DNA of 64,000 bases, taken from positions 62,001 through 126,000 of the forward strand of contig NZ_FLYE01000034.1 in assembly GCF_900093605.1 (NCBI RefSeq), given 5' to 3'. A program made the translations under genes and the position numbers. Source of the stretch: Candidatus Terasakiella magnetica. Lineage in GTDB: Bacteria > Pseudomonadota > Alphaproteobacteria > Rhodospirillales > Terasakiellaceae. The notes beneath the pieces are model-generated. The model was not told the DNA's origin. It did no database searches and saw nothing but the letters and a program-made list of their open reading frames with translations. Positions 55,922-64,000 of this stretch are shown here, piece by piece; the first letter of the stretch is position 1; each line of letters begins with the position of its first letter.

Positions 55922-56947
55922 ATGAACTGGTTAACCAACTACGTAAAACCTAAATTGCGCGACCTTGTGCGCCCAAAGGAAATCCCTGATAACCTTTGGC
56001 ATAAATGTACAAAGTGCGGCCAGATGATCTTCCACCGTGATCTGGATAAAAACCATCACGTGTGCCAACATTGTGGCCATCACATGCGCCTAAGCGTAAC
56101 AGCACGTTTAGAATTGATGTTTGATGAGGGTGAATATACCCGCGCTGAACTGCCAGATGTGCCGAGTGATCCGCTTAAATTTAGCGATCGTCGCAAATAT
56201 AAAGACCGCATCAAAGAAGCCCATGCCAAAACCAAGGAAGACGATGCCTTGATCGTGGCCCATGGTAAAATGGGTGGTCAAAATGTGGTCATTGCCGCCT
56301 TTAACTTTGCCTATATGGGTGGTTCTATGGGAACAGCCGTGGGTGAAGGTCTAGTGGCTGCGTCCAAGCTTGCCATCGTTCAAGATGCCGCCCTTATTGT
56401 TGTGCCAGCCTCTGGTGGCGCACGCATGCAAGAAGGCATCCTCTCCTTGATGCAAATGGCGCGCACCACCATTGGTGTGGAACGTGTCAAAGAAGCAGGT
56501 CTGCCTTATATCGTGGTGCTCACAGACCCGACAACAGGCGGTGTTTCAGCCAGTTTTGCCATGCTTGGTGATGTGGCGATTGCTGAAAGTGGCGCTGTGA
56601 TCGGTTTTGCCGGACGCCGCGTTATTGAACAAACCATTCGCGAACAGCTGCCTGATGATTTCCAGACGGCAGAATATCTTTATGAGCATGGTATGGTGGA
56701 TATGGTGGTGCGCCGCCATGAATTGCGCCCAACCCTCATTAAGGTCTTGAGCCTGTTGCGCAACACAAAACCTGCTGGTGATGTGGTTGAGCTTTCTTCT
56801 GAAGATACGCCGATTGAATCAGAAGCAACAGACAATATCAACCATATCCCTCCACCACCGGATATCCGCCGCCCAGATGGCGCGCCAATTGAAGAAGGCG
56901 AAGCCCCTGTCGCAAAAGAAAAAGACGAGGAGACTCCCGCTGAGTAG
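55922..56947 (+). CDS. accD: Acetyl-CoA carboxylase carboxyltransferase beta subunit
   Basis: 341 residues. It forms malonyl-CoA with AccA. The N-terminal zinc ribbon is C29-x2-C32 and C48-x2-C51. The crotonase-like core has the GGARMQEG oxyanion segment. The last 50 residues are acidic and Pro-rich and appear to be a lineage-specific disordered tail. AGGAAG precedes the ATG, and the stop overlaps the presumed folC start by eight bases. Confidence 0.95.
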   Translation: MNWLTNYVKPKLRDLVRPKEIPDNLWHKCTKCGQMIFHRDLDKNHHVCQHCGHHMRLSVTARLELMFDEGEYTRAELPDVPSDPLKFSDRRKYKDRIKEAHAKTKEDDALIVAHGKMGGQNVVIAAFNFAYMGGSMGTAVGEGLVAASKLAIVQDAALIVVPASGGARMQEGILSLMQMARTTIGVERVKEAGLPYIVVLTDPTTGGVSASFAMLGDVAIAESGAVIGFAGRRVIEQTIREQLPDDFQTAEYLYEHGMVDMVVRRHELRPTLIKVLSLLRNTKPAGDVVELSSEDTPIESEATDNINHIPPPPDIRRPDGAPIEEGEAPVAKEKDEETPAE

Positions 56948-58217
56948 CAAGAAGCTTCTCAAGGAAGTGGAAAAACTCCACTCCAAGGACATTGATCTGG
57001 GCTTGGACAGGTTCCAAGCCCTCTTGTCGCGTTTGGGTAATCCTCAAGACCAGCTCCCCCCTGTTATTCATGTGGCAGGCACCAATGCAAAGGGCTCGAC
57101 AATTGCCTTTTTGCAAAGCTTTTTTGAAACCGTGGGCTACCGTGTTCACAGTTTTACCTCCCCTCATCTTGTTCGCCCCCATGAATGTATCAATTTAAAG
57201 GGCCATGAGATTGATGAGGAAACGTTTTCAAGCCTGCTGCAAGAAGTCATTCAAGCCAATGAAGGTGCGCCCTTAACCGTCTTTGAAGCCATTTCAGCCA
57301 CGGCTTTTCTTGCTTTTTCGCGCATCAAAGCCCATGTGATTTTGCTGGAAACCGGCCTTGGCGGCACGGGCGATACCACCAATGTGGTAAAAGCCCCGGC
57401 CCTTAGCGTTTTAACGCCGATTTCTTATGATCATCAGGAATTTTTAGGCGACACTTTAGGCGAAATTGCCAGCCAGAAGGCCGGAATTTTGAAAAAGAAC
57501 GTACCCTGCGTGATGGCAAAGCAGGATGAAGAAGCTTATCAAGCCATTCGTGAACGCATAAAAGAGCTTGAGATCGACTGGTATCGTGAGGGCCGTGAAT
57601 GGTTTGTCAAAAAAGCAGGCAAACAGATGGTGTTTGAAGGCTGGGACGGTGATAGCGTCTGGCCGCGTCCCAATCTTGCCGGGGACCATCAAATCAATAA
57701 TGCAGGCTTGGCCCTTGCCTGTATTGAAGTTTTAAAAGACCAGTTCAACTTGCCGCGAGAAGCCATCACCAATGCCATGGGCTCAGTTTATTGGCCCGGT
57801 CGCTTAGAGCGAGTTGAACCCGACCCGTTTTTAAAAGACAGTTTTGAGCTTTGGCTGGATGGGGGGCATAATGAGGCCGCTGCCCAAGCCCTGCGCACCC
57901 AGATTAAAAAATGGAATGATCGCCCGCTTTACATCATCCATGGCATGATGAAACGCAAAAACAGCAAAGCCTTCTTGCAAAAAATTGCCGGACTTGCCGA
58001 TCATGTCTATTGCGTGCCTATCCCTGATCAACCCGCCAAAAAACCTGAAAAACTGGCAGGTCAGGTGCAAGAGGCCGGCGGGCTTGCCACAGCCTGTGAA
58101 GATTTGCAGCTTGCCTTTGATTTAATTAAGGCCGAGCGTGATAAGCCAGCGCGCGTTCTGCTATGTGGTTCCCTTTATCTTTTAGGTGCATTTTATGACT
58201 TACAAGGATGCGCTTAA
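56940..58217 (+). CDS. folC: Dihydrofolate/folylpolyglutamate synthase, apparent CTG start
   Basis: 425 residues if started at CTG 56940, which has GAGGAG seven bases upstream; the only in-frame ATG that keeps the conserved DIDLGLDRFQ block is at 56878, deep inside accD. FolC adds glutamate to dihydropteroate and tetrahydrofolate. The P-loop GTNAKGST (Ala where Gly is usual), the SPHLVRPHECI block, the Lys of SQKAGI (carbamate site) and DGGHNEAA of the C-terminal domain are present. It leads the two FolC-like genes downstream. Confidence 0.9.
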   Translation: MSSKKLLKEVEKLHSKDIDLGLDRFQALLSRLGNPQDQLPPVIHVAGTNAKGSTIAFLQSFFETVGYRVHSFTSPHLVRPHECINLKGHEIDEETFSSLLQEVIQANEGAPLTVFEAISATAFLAFSRIKAHVILLETGLGGTGDTTNVVKAPALSVLTPISYDHQEFLGDTLGEIASQKAGILKKNVPCVMAKQDEEAYQAIRERIKELEIDWYREGREWFVKKAGKQMVFEGWDGDSVWPRPNLAGDHQINNAGLALACIEVLKDQFNLPREAITNAMGSVYWPGRLERVEPDPFLKDSFELWLDGGHNEAAAQALRTQIKKWNDRPLYIIHGMMKRKNSKAFLQKIAGLADHVYCVPIPDQPAKKPEKLAGQVQEAGGLATACEDLQLAFDLIKAERDKPARVLLCGSLYLLGAFYDLQGCA

Positions 58218-59307
58218 TCACATCTTTGCAAGCTACCTTTCAGTCAAGCCTTTGCTGAAAGGCAAGCTGGATCGTGAGACCCGCAAGCCTGAGATTATCC
58301 TCAAGCTTGCGCGCACACTTGACCTTCTACCCAATGCGCAAAAAACCCTTAAGATCACCGGATCAAAAGGGAAAGGTACGGTCGCGCGCCTTAGCGCCAA
58401 CGCCCTTGAAAGCCAAGGCAAGGTGGGTTTGTTGATCTCACCGGAAGAGATTGACCATACAGATCGTATGCGCATCAATGGGGTGGCGATTTCTAAAGAG
58501 CGTTTTGTTGCTTGCTATGAAAAGCTCCTGCCTCACTTAAAGCAACCTCAAAAACCAGATTATCTGTCGCCGTATGGTCTTTTCCTGCTCATTGCCCTGC
58601 AATGGTTTAAAGAAGAAGGCGTTGAGTTTTTCGTCATTGAAACAGGCCGTGGCGTGCGCTTTGATGAAGGTGGGCAACTGCCTGCCCATGTGGGTGTGGT
58701 CACTTCCATTTTTAAAGAGCATGCAGATTATCTCGGCCCCAGCCTTGAAGAGATCAAGGTAGATAAACTGTCTATTACCCAAAGCTGCACCCATCTGGTC
58801 CTTGGCAACACGGATGAGGCAAACAACAGCTTGAGGCCTCATTGGTTTGCCCAATGCCAAGAAACCGCCCATGAAGCCTTAACTGTCTTTTTAGGCCAGA
58901 GCTTGCCCGTACCAGCTTGCCCCGTTGCCTCTTTTGGGCAAAAAGGAAAGTGGTATTATGAAGGCATGATTGCCTGTGAAAGTGCTGATCAAGTTTTTTT
59001 AGAACGCCTGATAAAACAGCATCAAGGCCATCTGCGCTTTATCCTCTCCCTGCCTGATGATAAAGACATTGAGGGTATCTGTGAGCTCTTGGCTGGGTTA
59101 AACGCCACAATGGAGCATGTGATTTTAACAGGGGAGCGCGGATTTCTCTCTTATGAAAAAGCACGTCTTCACACCGTCTGTTATGAAGGCCCTTTTGATG
59201 ATGTGAGCGCCCTTCAAAAGGCCTTAAAGCTGGATGAAACACAAGCGAGCTATTTTATCGGCACACAGACTTTTCTTCGATTGATCAAACAGGCCTATTT
59301 TTTATGA
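58195..59307 (+). CDS. FolC/Mur-ligase-like protein 1
   Basis: 370 residues of the FolC/Mur ligase fold. The P-loop is TGSKGKGTVA (near 52-61), and the SPEEIDHTDRMRING block parallels the SPH...RIxxNG block of FolC. The central Lys (KVDKLSI) and acidic VIETGRGVRFDEG loop survive. The C-terminal D-x-A-H-N motif that binds the incoming amino acid is not visible. ATG 58195 has AGGTG six bases upstream and overlaps folC by 23 bases. I cannot assign a substrate. Confidence 0.75.
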   Translation: MTYKDALNHIFASYLSVKPLLKGKLDRETRKPEIILKLARTLDLLPNAQKTLKITGSKGKGTVARLSANALESQGKVGLLISPEEIDHTDRMRINGVAISKERFVACYEKLLPHLKQPQKPDYLSPYGLFLLIALQWFKEEGVEFFVIETGRGVRFDEGGQLPAHVGVVTSIFKEHADYLGPSLEEIKVDKLSITQSCTHLVLGNTDEANNSLRPHWFAQCQETAHEALTVFLGQSLPVPACPVASFGQKGKWYYEGMIACESADQVFLERLIKQHQGHLRFILSLPDDKDIEGICELLAGLNATMEHVILTGERGFLSYEKARLHTVCYEGPFDDVSALQKALKLDETQASYFIGTQTFLRLIKQAYFL

Positions 59308-60413
59308 GCGGACTTGAACGACTTTTAGAACTCCCCCGTTTTGGCGAGCCCGGCGTGATTGAACGCATGGAGAGCTTCACCCAAGGCCTTGAGATGGTGC
59401 CAACAATTAAAGTGGTTGGGTCTAACGGCAAAGGCACCACCGCCCATATGATGGCGCAAATGGCGATGGAGCTGGGTAAAAAGGTCGGGCTTTATACTTC
59501 ACCGCATATTTTGCGCGTGGGCGAGCGTATCCGCATTAATGGGCAGGAAATTGAAGAACGTGGTCTCAACTATATTCTCAACTGGGCCATGGATAAAATT
59601 GCGGCTACAGATGGTGTGGGACGTTTTGAAGCCTTAACATTGGCAGCGCTTTATCATTTTGCCCAATCCGATGTGGATATTGCCATTATGGAAGCTGGCC
59701 TTGGCGGGCGGTTTGATCCTGTGAAAGTGGCACGCGGCGATATATCAGTACTGACATCAATTGATCTGGAACATACCGCCATTTTAGGGCAAACCCATGA
59801 GGCTATCGCCACGGAAAAAACCGCCATTTGTAAAACAGGTGACACACTCATCAGCGCCTATGGCCCCGCCGAGAACGGCCTGCCCAAGGGGGTTAATTAT
59901 ATTGATTGCAGCTCTCCCGCCCTTGCACCTATGCAAAGCAATGCGCGGCTAAGCGCCCACGCCATCCAGCATCATTTCAAACTGGGGCATTTACCTGATA
60001 CCCATGGCGCGCGCATCCCGGCACGCTTGCACAAAGTTTCAATCAACCCGCCGGTTTATATTGATGTGGCCCATACCAAAGCTGCGATTAAATCGGTGCT
60101 TGATCATTTTAAAGGCCGCCCCATCAGCCTGATTTGTGGCTTTAAAAATGATAAAAACATTCTTGATATTAAAGCGAGCTTTCACCATCTCATCGCCCTT
60201 CAGCCAGAGCCGGACATGATGACCTGTGATGATATCATCAGTTGCCTTCAAGGCGAACATAAAGAGGCCTGCGACACAATTGAGCAAGCCCTTGAGCTTG
60301 CCAGTGCCCGCCTGCCTGAAAATGGCCTGATCCTCTGTCTGGGTGGATTTAATATCGCAGGGCGCATGCTCGCACATCATCGGGATGTTCACTATGATGT
60401 GATTAGCTTGTGA
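59304..60413 (+). CDS. FolC/Mur-ligase-like protein 2
   Basis: 369 residues. It is closer to FolC than protein 1: P-loop GSNGKGTTAH, TSPHILRVGERIRING, EAGLGGRFDPV, TSIDLEHTAILG, the Lys of EKTAI, and a C-terminal DVAHTKAA in place of D-x-A-H-N. It is shorter than FolC, mainly in the middle and C-terminal part. Its start overlaps the stop of protein 1 by four bases, so the two should be made together. A non-folate acyl-amino-acid ligase acting with protein 1 is my inference. Confidence 0.78.
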   Translation: MSGLERLLELPRFGEPGVIERMESFTQGLEMVPTIKVVGSNGKGTTAHMMAQMAMELGKKVGLYTSPHILRVGERIRINGQEIEERGLNYILNWAMDKIAATDGVGRFEALTLAALYHFAQSDVDIAIMEAGLGGRFDPVKVARGDISVLTSIDLEHTAILGQTHEAIATEKTAICKTGDTLISAYGPAENGLPKGVNYIDCSSPALAPMQSNARLSAHAIQHHFKLGHLPDTHGARIPARLHKVSINPPVYIDVAHTKAAIKSVLDHFKGRPISLICGFKNDKNILDIKASFHHLIALQPEPDMMTCDDIISCLQGEHKEACDTIEQALELASARLPENGLILCLGGFNIAGRMLAHHRDVHYDVISL

Positions 60414-60466
60414 AGGCGCATCAGCGTAAAGTGAAAGGGCTGTAAATCACAACTGGATTTCGCCCC

Positions 60467-61150
60467 ATGCTGCGCATCATCTTACTCCTCACTCTTCTCG
60501 TCTTCACCCCAACTCACGCCCCTGCAAATGAACGCCTCAGCGTGGTTGAACTCTTTACCTCACAAGGATGTTCAAGCTGCCCGCCTGCTGATGCTTTTTT
60601 AGGAAAGCTTGCCAAGCGCCCAGATGTGCTCGCCCTTGCCTATCATGTGGATTATTGGGATTATATCGGCTGGGAGGATGTGCATGCCAAGGCCGCCTTT
60701 TCTGATCGCCAACGTGATTATGCCAAAAAGTTTAACCTGCGTTATGTCTATACCCCGCAGATGATCGTTAATGGGACATATCAATCAAGCGGCAATAAGC
60801 AACATGCGGTAATCGGTTCAATAAAAAATGACCTGTCTTCGTCTAAAGGATTAGAAGTTAGCCATAATGGAACTGTGTTAAACATCACTGGCAGTGATCA
60901 TAATGATACAATCAGCATCTATCATGTGCGCTATCTTAAAGAAGTTACAACAGAAGTCAGACGTGGGGAAAATCGCGGTAAAACCCTGACAGATTACCAT
61001 ATTGTCACGTCCCTTAAAAAACTTGGCAACTGGCAAGGTGGCTCACAGAGCCTTCCCTTAGGTGCTGTAAATAAAGAAGAAAATGAAGATCAGGCTATTT
61101 TCTTACAACGCCAAAGTGATATGAAAATCCTCACTGCCATAAAATTATAA
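60467..61150 (+). CDS. DUF1223 secreted thioredoxin-like protein
   Basis: 227 residues with a signal peptide (about 1-20, ending PAN). The DUF1223 signature VVELFTSQGCSSCPPAD (near 26-42) carries a C-x2-C resembling a thioredoxin active site, followed by the conserved YHVDYWDYIGW. It is exported and probably redox-active; the partner is unknown. It begins 53 bases after the FolC-like pair. Confidence 0.85.
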   Translation: MLRIILLLTLLVFTPTHAPANERLSVVELFTSQGCSSCPPADAFLGKLAKRPDVLALAYHVDYWDYIGWEDVHAKAAFSDRQRDYAKKFNLRYVYTPQMIVNGTYQSSGNKQHAVIGSIKNDLSSSKGLEVSHNGTVLNITGSDHNDTISIYHVRYLKEVTTEVRRGENRGKTLTDYHIVTSLKKLGNWQGGSQSLPLGAVNKEENEDQAIFLQRQSDMKILTAIKL

Positions 61151-61225
61151 CATTCCTCTCCTTGAAGTCATTCTTATTCAAACTATATCACTTATGAAGC
61201 TAAAAAGCTGAAATTGGAGATACAT

Positions 61226-61435
61226 ATGCTCTTTGGTATGAATATGAGAAAGCCTGCGCAAAAGCAGGTCAACATCACCACCTCCCCATTTGGTGAAGGC
61301 GGTGTTGAGCCGAAACTTGCTGATTTACTATCTGATCCCATCATCCATCTTATTGCCCAAGCTGACCGTATCAAACCGGGTGAGCTTGACGGCTCAGTTG
61401 AAACCATGCGCCAACGCTTGCGCCGCAATCATTAA
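61226..61435 (+). CDS. Small unrecognised protein
   Basis: 69 residues. GGAG lies seven bases before ATG 61226; a TTG at 61214 is in frame. The centre holds a predicted helix (DPIIHLIAQADRI) and the end is Arg-rich. There is no signal or membrane segment. A strong terminator follows. It could be a small regulator, but nothing specific can be said. Confidence 0.55.
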   Translation: MLFGMNMRKPAQKQVNITTSPFGEGGVEPKLADLLSDPIIHLIAQADRIKPGELDGSVETMRQRLRRNH

Positions 61436-61445
61436 TAATAACGCA

Positions 61446-61477
61446 TTAAAAAAGGCCGCACATTTAAGCGGCCTTTC
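61446..61477. terminator. Bidirectional terminator
   Basis: Perfect arms AAAGGCCGC/GCGGCCTTT (61451-61459, 61468-61476) lie between the convergent small gene and htpG. Confidence 0.85.
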
Positions 61478-61506
61478 TCATGATGTAAAGCGGTTTGGTA
61501 TAAACG

Positions 61507-63369
61507 TTACATCAAGCCTTTTTCCATTGCACTTGTCATGCGACGCGCAAATGAAGTCATATCGGGGATATTTTCGCCTTCAATGATACGGGCTTGATCC
61601 AGCAAGAGATGTGCTGCATCATCCAACGCTACATTTGTGCCTTCAGCAGATAGATCAACCAGCTTTTTAATCAAGCTATGGGTCGGGTTGACTTCCAAAA
61701 TTGGTGCATCATCCGGCACGGCCTGACCATGTTGTTTCAACATACGTTGTAAGTTGCGATCCATAGCTGTTTCAGAAGCCACGATACAAACTGCACTGTC
61801 TGTTAGACGATCTGTTGAGCGCACTTCCTGCACACTGTCCCCCAAAGCCACTTTAAAGGCAGCACATAGGCGGTCCACACCGTCTTTATCTGCACTGTCT
61901 TCTTTGGCTTCTTCTTCGCTTTCACCGTCTTTTTTGATTTTAGACAGGTCTGCGCCACCTTTGGTGATGGACTGGAAGTTCTTTTCTTCAAACTGACCAA
62001 CTGATGGGATCCAGAACTCATCAATCGGGTCTGTCATCAAGAGAACTTCAACGCCCTTGGCTTTAAAGCCTTCCAATTGTGGAGAACGTTTAAGCGCATC
62101 AAGGTCATCCCCAGAGATATAGAAAATCTCGTCCTGACCTTCTTTCATACGCTCCACATAATCAGCTAGTGAAACCCAATCATCCCCATTGGTTGATTTA
62201 AAGCGTGCCAGTGCGAGGCAATCTTTTTGATGGGCGAAATCTTCGTAGATGCCTTCTTTCATGACAGCACCGAAGTTCTCCCAAAATGCAGCATAACCTT
62301 CTGCATCTTTTTCAGCTTTTTTCTTCAGCTCACCCAAGACTTTTTTCGTCAGGCCCGCTTTGATCTTTGCCAAGACCGGATTGTGCTGCAACATTTCGCG
62401 CGAAACGTTAAGCGGCAGATCACCACTATCCACAACACCGCGCACAAAACGCAGATATTGCGGGATCACTTCATCACAATCATCTGTAATGAACACACGG
62501 TTTACATAAAGCTTGAGATGGTTTTTACGCTCTGGCGTGAATAAATCCATCGGGCGTGTTCCCGGGATAAACAGAAGATTGGTATATTCAATCACCCCTT
62601 CAACCCGGTTGTGCAAAGTCAGCCATGGGTCATCAAACGCGTGAGCCACATGGTGGTAGAATTCTTTATATTGTTCTTCTGTGATATCGCTTTTGCTGCG
62701 TGTCCAGATGGCAGAGGCCGAATTCAGTGTTTCTTCTTCCTCACCCTTCAACACAACCGCAATATCGATATGGTCTGAATAGGTCTTGATGATGTTGCGA
62801 ATGCGCATGTCATCAAGGAATTCTTCTTGGTCTTCGCGCATCTTCATGGTGATGGTTGTCCCATGACCATCGCGCTCGCCATCGGTGATGGTGTATTCAC
62901 CTTGGCCCGTGCTGGTCCAGACCCAAGCCTTATCTTCACCGGCTTTGCGTGTACTCACGATGACCTCATCAGCCACCATGAAAGAAGAGTAAAAGCCCAC
63001 ACCAAACTGACCGATCAGATTTACATCTGAATTACCGGATTCTTCAGCAGCTTTTAAGAAAGCTTCTGTACCGGATTTGGCGATCGTGCCCAGATTGTTA
63101 ATCAGGTCATCATGGTTCATGCCGATGCCGTTATCAGCCAAGGTTAGTGTCTTGGCCTCTTTATCCGCACTGAGCGTGATTTTAAATTCCGAATCACCAT
63201 CAATGAGGGAAGAATCGGTTTGAGACTCATAACGTAACTTGTCACACGCATCTGAGGCGTTGGAGATCAATTCACGCAGGAAGATCTCTTTGTTACTGTA
63301 AAGAGAGTGCGTAACGATGTGGAGAAGTTTGCTGACTTCTGCCTGAAACGAAAGTTTTTCTTCAGTCAT
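61507..63369 (-). CDS. htpG: Hsp90-family chaperone HtpG
   Basis: A 620-residue cytosolic ATP-dependent chaperone. The GHKL ATPase pocket is visible: the catalytic Glu in FLRELISNASDAC (near 30-42), DNGIGM, and GQFGVGFYS (the lid/G2 box). The middle and C-terminal dimerisation domains are of normal length. It stands alone, divergent from hpf. A possible sigma-32 promoter is noted just upstream. Confidence 0.96.
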   Translation of the reverse strand: MTEEKLSFQAEVSKLLHIVTHSLYSNKEIFLRELISNASDACDKLRYESQTDSSLIDGDSEFKITLSADKEAKTLTLADNGIGMNHDDLINNLGTIAKSGTEAFLKAAEESGNSDVNLIGQFGVGFYSSFMVADEVIVSTRKAGEDKAWVWTSTGQGEYTITDGERDGHGTTITMKMREDQEEFLDDMRIRNIIKTYSDHIDIAVVLKGEEEETLNSASAIWTRSKSDITEEQYKEFYHHVAHAFDDPWLTLHNRVEGVIEYTNLLFIPGTRPMDLFTPERKNHLKLYVNRVFITDDCDEVIPQYLRFVRGVVDSGDLPLNVSREMLQHNPVLAKIKAGLTKKVLGELKKKAEKDAEGYAAFWENFGAVMKEGIYEDFAHQKDCLALARFKSTNGDDWVSLADYVERMKEGQDEIFYISGDDLDALKRSPQLEGFKAKGVEVLLMTDPIDEFWIPSVGQFEEKNFQSITKGGADLSKIKKDGESEEEAKEDSADKDGVDRLCAAFKVALGDSVQEVRSTDRLTDSAVCIVASETAMDRNLQRMLKQHGQAVPDDAPILEVNPTHSLIKKLVDLSAEGTNVALDDAAHLLLDQARIIEGENIPDMTSFARRMTSAMEKGLM

Positions 63370-63410
63370 GGCCCTAATTCATAAGTCCCTAGTTTAAAAA
63401 TGGATGTACA

Positions 63411-63441
63411 GGATATGTTTTAAATTCGTCTCATATGCAAG
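63411..63441 (-). promoter_or_regulatory. Candidate heat-shock promoter of htpG
   Basis: On the minus strand a CTTG (63438-63441) lies about 18-20 bases before CATAT near the -10 position, roughly like the alphaproteobacterial sigma-32 pattern CTTG-N17/18-CYTAT. The match is partial; the call also rests on htpG being a heat-shock gene. Confidence 0.3.
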
Positions 63442-63591
63442 CCCTTCTTGTAAAGAATCTGCAAAACATCAATCTCTTATGTTGCACTTACGTGAAGAAG
63501 AAGGTATGAGGAATAAATTTTCACTGATCTTCGCACCATTTGGGGGCGTCTTAGATCGCCATCTTTAAAAAGAATATAGGGCTCAAGTTTA

Positions 63592-63951
63592 ATGCAGTCT
63601 CCATTGCAAATCGTTTTTCGCGACGTTGATCACTCTGACGCTGTAGAATCGCGCATCCGCGAAAAAGTTGAAATGTTGGAAAAACACTCTGACAAAATCG
63701 TTGCTTGCCGCGTCACTGTTAGCGCACCGCACAAAAGCAAAACCAAAGGCAACTTCTACGATATCCGTCTTGATATCACATTGCCGGGCGAAGAAATTGT
63801 TGTGAACAAAACTCACAATGACGACCACGCGCACGAAGACGTTTACGTGACCATCCGTGACGCTTTTGATGCTGCTCGTCGCCAAATTAAAGAATGGGTT
63901 CAACGCAACCGCGGTGAAGTCAAAGCCCACGGCGAAGCTGCTGTTGGCTAA
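63592..63951 (+). CDS. hpf: Short ribosome hibernation factor (HPF/RaiA family)
   Basis: 119 residues of the S30AE/RaiA fold, with the KKxxxxY-like basic surface reduced. It binds the 30S decoding centre and stops translation in stationary phase or stress. It lacks the C-terminal dimerisation domain of the long form common in many alphaproteobacteria, so it matches the short type, with a His/Glu tail. It is not in the lptB-rpoN-hpf-ptsN context I would expect. Confidence 0.88.
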   Translation: MQSPLQIVFRDVDHSDAVESRIREKVEMLEKHSDKIVACRVTVSAPHKSKTKGNFYDIRLDITLPGEEIVVNKTHNDDHAHEDVYVTIRDAFDAARRQIKEWVQRNRGEVKAHGEAAVG

Positions 63952-63978
63952 GACTGACCCAGTCTGAAAAGAGTTAAA

Positions 63979-64000
63979 CCCGTCTTCAACTGGAGGCGGG
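63979..64000 (+). terminator. hpf terminator (cut by the window end)
   Basis: Arms CCCGTCT/AGGCGGG (one G-T pair) form a stem ending exactly at the window edge. The T tract would lie outside. Confidence 0.55.

Noticed and set aside
58195-60413. Possibility that the two FolC-like genes are one gene split by a frameshift
   Set aside because: Each has its own P-loop, SPH/RING-type block and central Lys, and the junction is a clean ATGA overlap.

Overview
This 64 kb window looks like ordinary chromosome of a free-living alphaproteobacterium, most likely a marine member of the Rhodospirillales (a Terasakiella/Magnetospira-type organism; this placement is inference). The support is an Irr-type Fur regulator, CcrM with a CtrA-type promoter box, an adjacent ubiK/lgt/midA/pgeF cluster, a trpF-trpB-trpA-accD-folC block, a CarD regulator, FdxA, a DUF3035 (BamF-type) lipoprotein beside lspA, and moderate G+C. 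I see no rRNA, tRNA, prophage, plasmid or CRISPR. Nearly all of the window is coding, about 58 genes.

Layout. 1-6.3 kb: end of ubiK, then hldD, lgt, midA and pgeF (envelope and quality-control functions), convergent with a TRIC-type channel gene and an SDR gene; then a TPR protein. 6.3-9.6 kb: a small Cys/His-rich protein, irr, a flavin oxidoreductase with a Cys cluster, and a hotdog thioesterase. 9.6-15.1 kb: a very large AsmA protein and a large unrecognised acidic protein. 15.1-18.5 kb: nrdA-nrdB behind a promoter with two NrdR-like boxes and a long hairpin-rich leader. 18.5-21.3 kb: an unrecognised membrane protein and two tandem secreted PilJ-N-like proteins. 21.3-28.9 kb: GlcD-like oxidase, MBL hydrolase, Uup-type ABC-F protein, a 167-bp palindromic mobile-element-like repeat, a degenerate PPP phosphatase, carD, fdxA, a DUF938 methyltransferase and a small membrane protein. 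28.9-38.6 kb: MaoC hydratase, M23 peptidase, AhpD-like protein, an active/inactive M16 peptidase pair, bamF-like gene, lspA, ileS, ribF.

38.7-42.8 kb: two paralogous PAS/SpoIIE-phosphatase signalling proteins, one cytoplasmic and one membrane-bound with a duplicated, unrecognised sensor module. 42.8-50.6 kb: serA, folE, thrS, infC (ATA start), ccrM under a perfect CtrA box, and a SulP transporter. 50.9-60.4 kb: one long co-directional run of pyrF, two membrane proteins, trpF, trpB, trpA, accD, folC (apparently starting at CTG) and two further FolC/Mur-ligase-like genes. 60.5-64 kb: DUF1223 protein, a small protein, htpG, hpf.

Best candidates for something undescribed are: (1) the two FolC-like Mur ligases translationally coupled behind folC; (2) the SpoIIE phosphatase pair with the duplicated GYGGMIH-type sensor; (3) the tandem PilJ-N-like secreted pair in which the second copy has lost the conserved Arg-rich core; (4) the PPP-fold protein stripped of metal ligands; (5) the palindromic repeat whose end also forms the 3' end of another gene; (6) the structured nrdAB leader. 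All functional statements come from reading motifs by eye; no searches were run.
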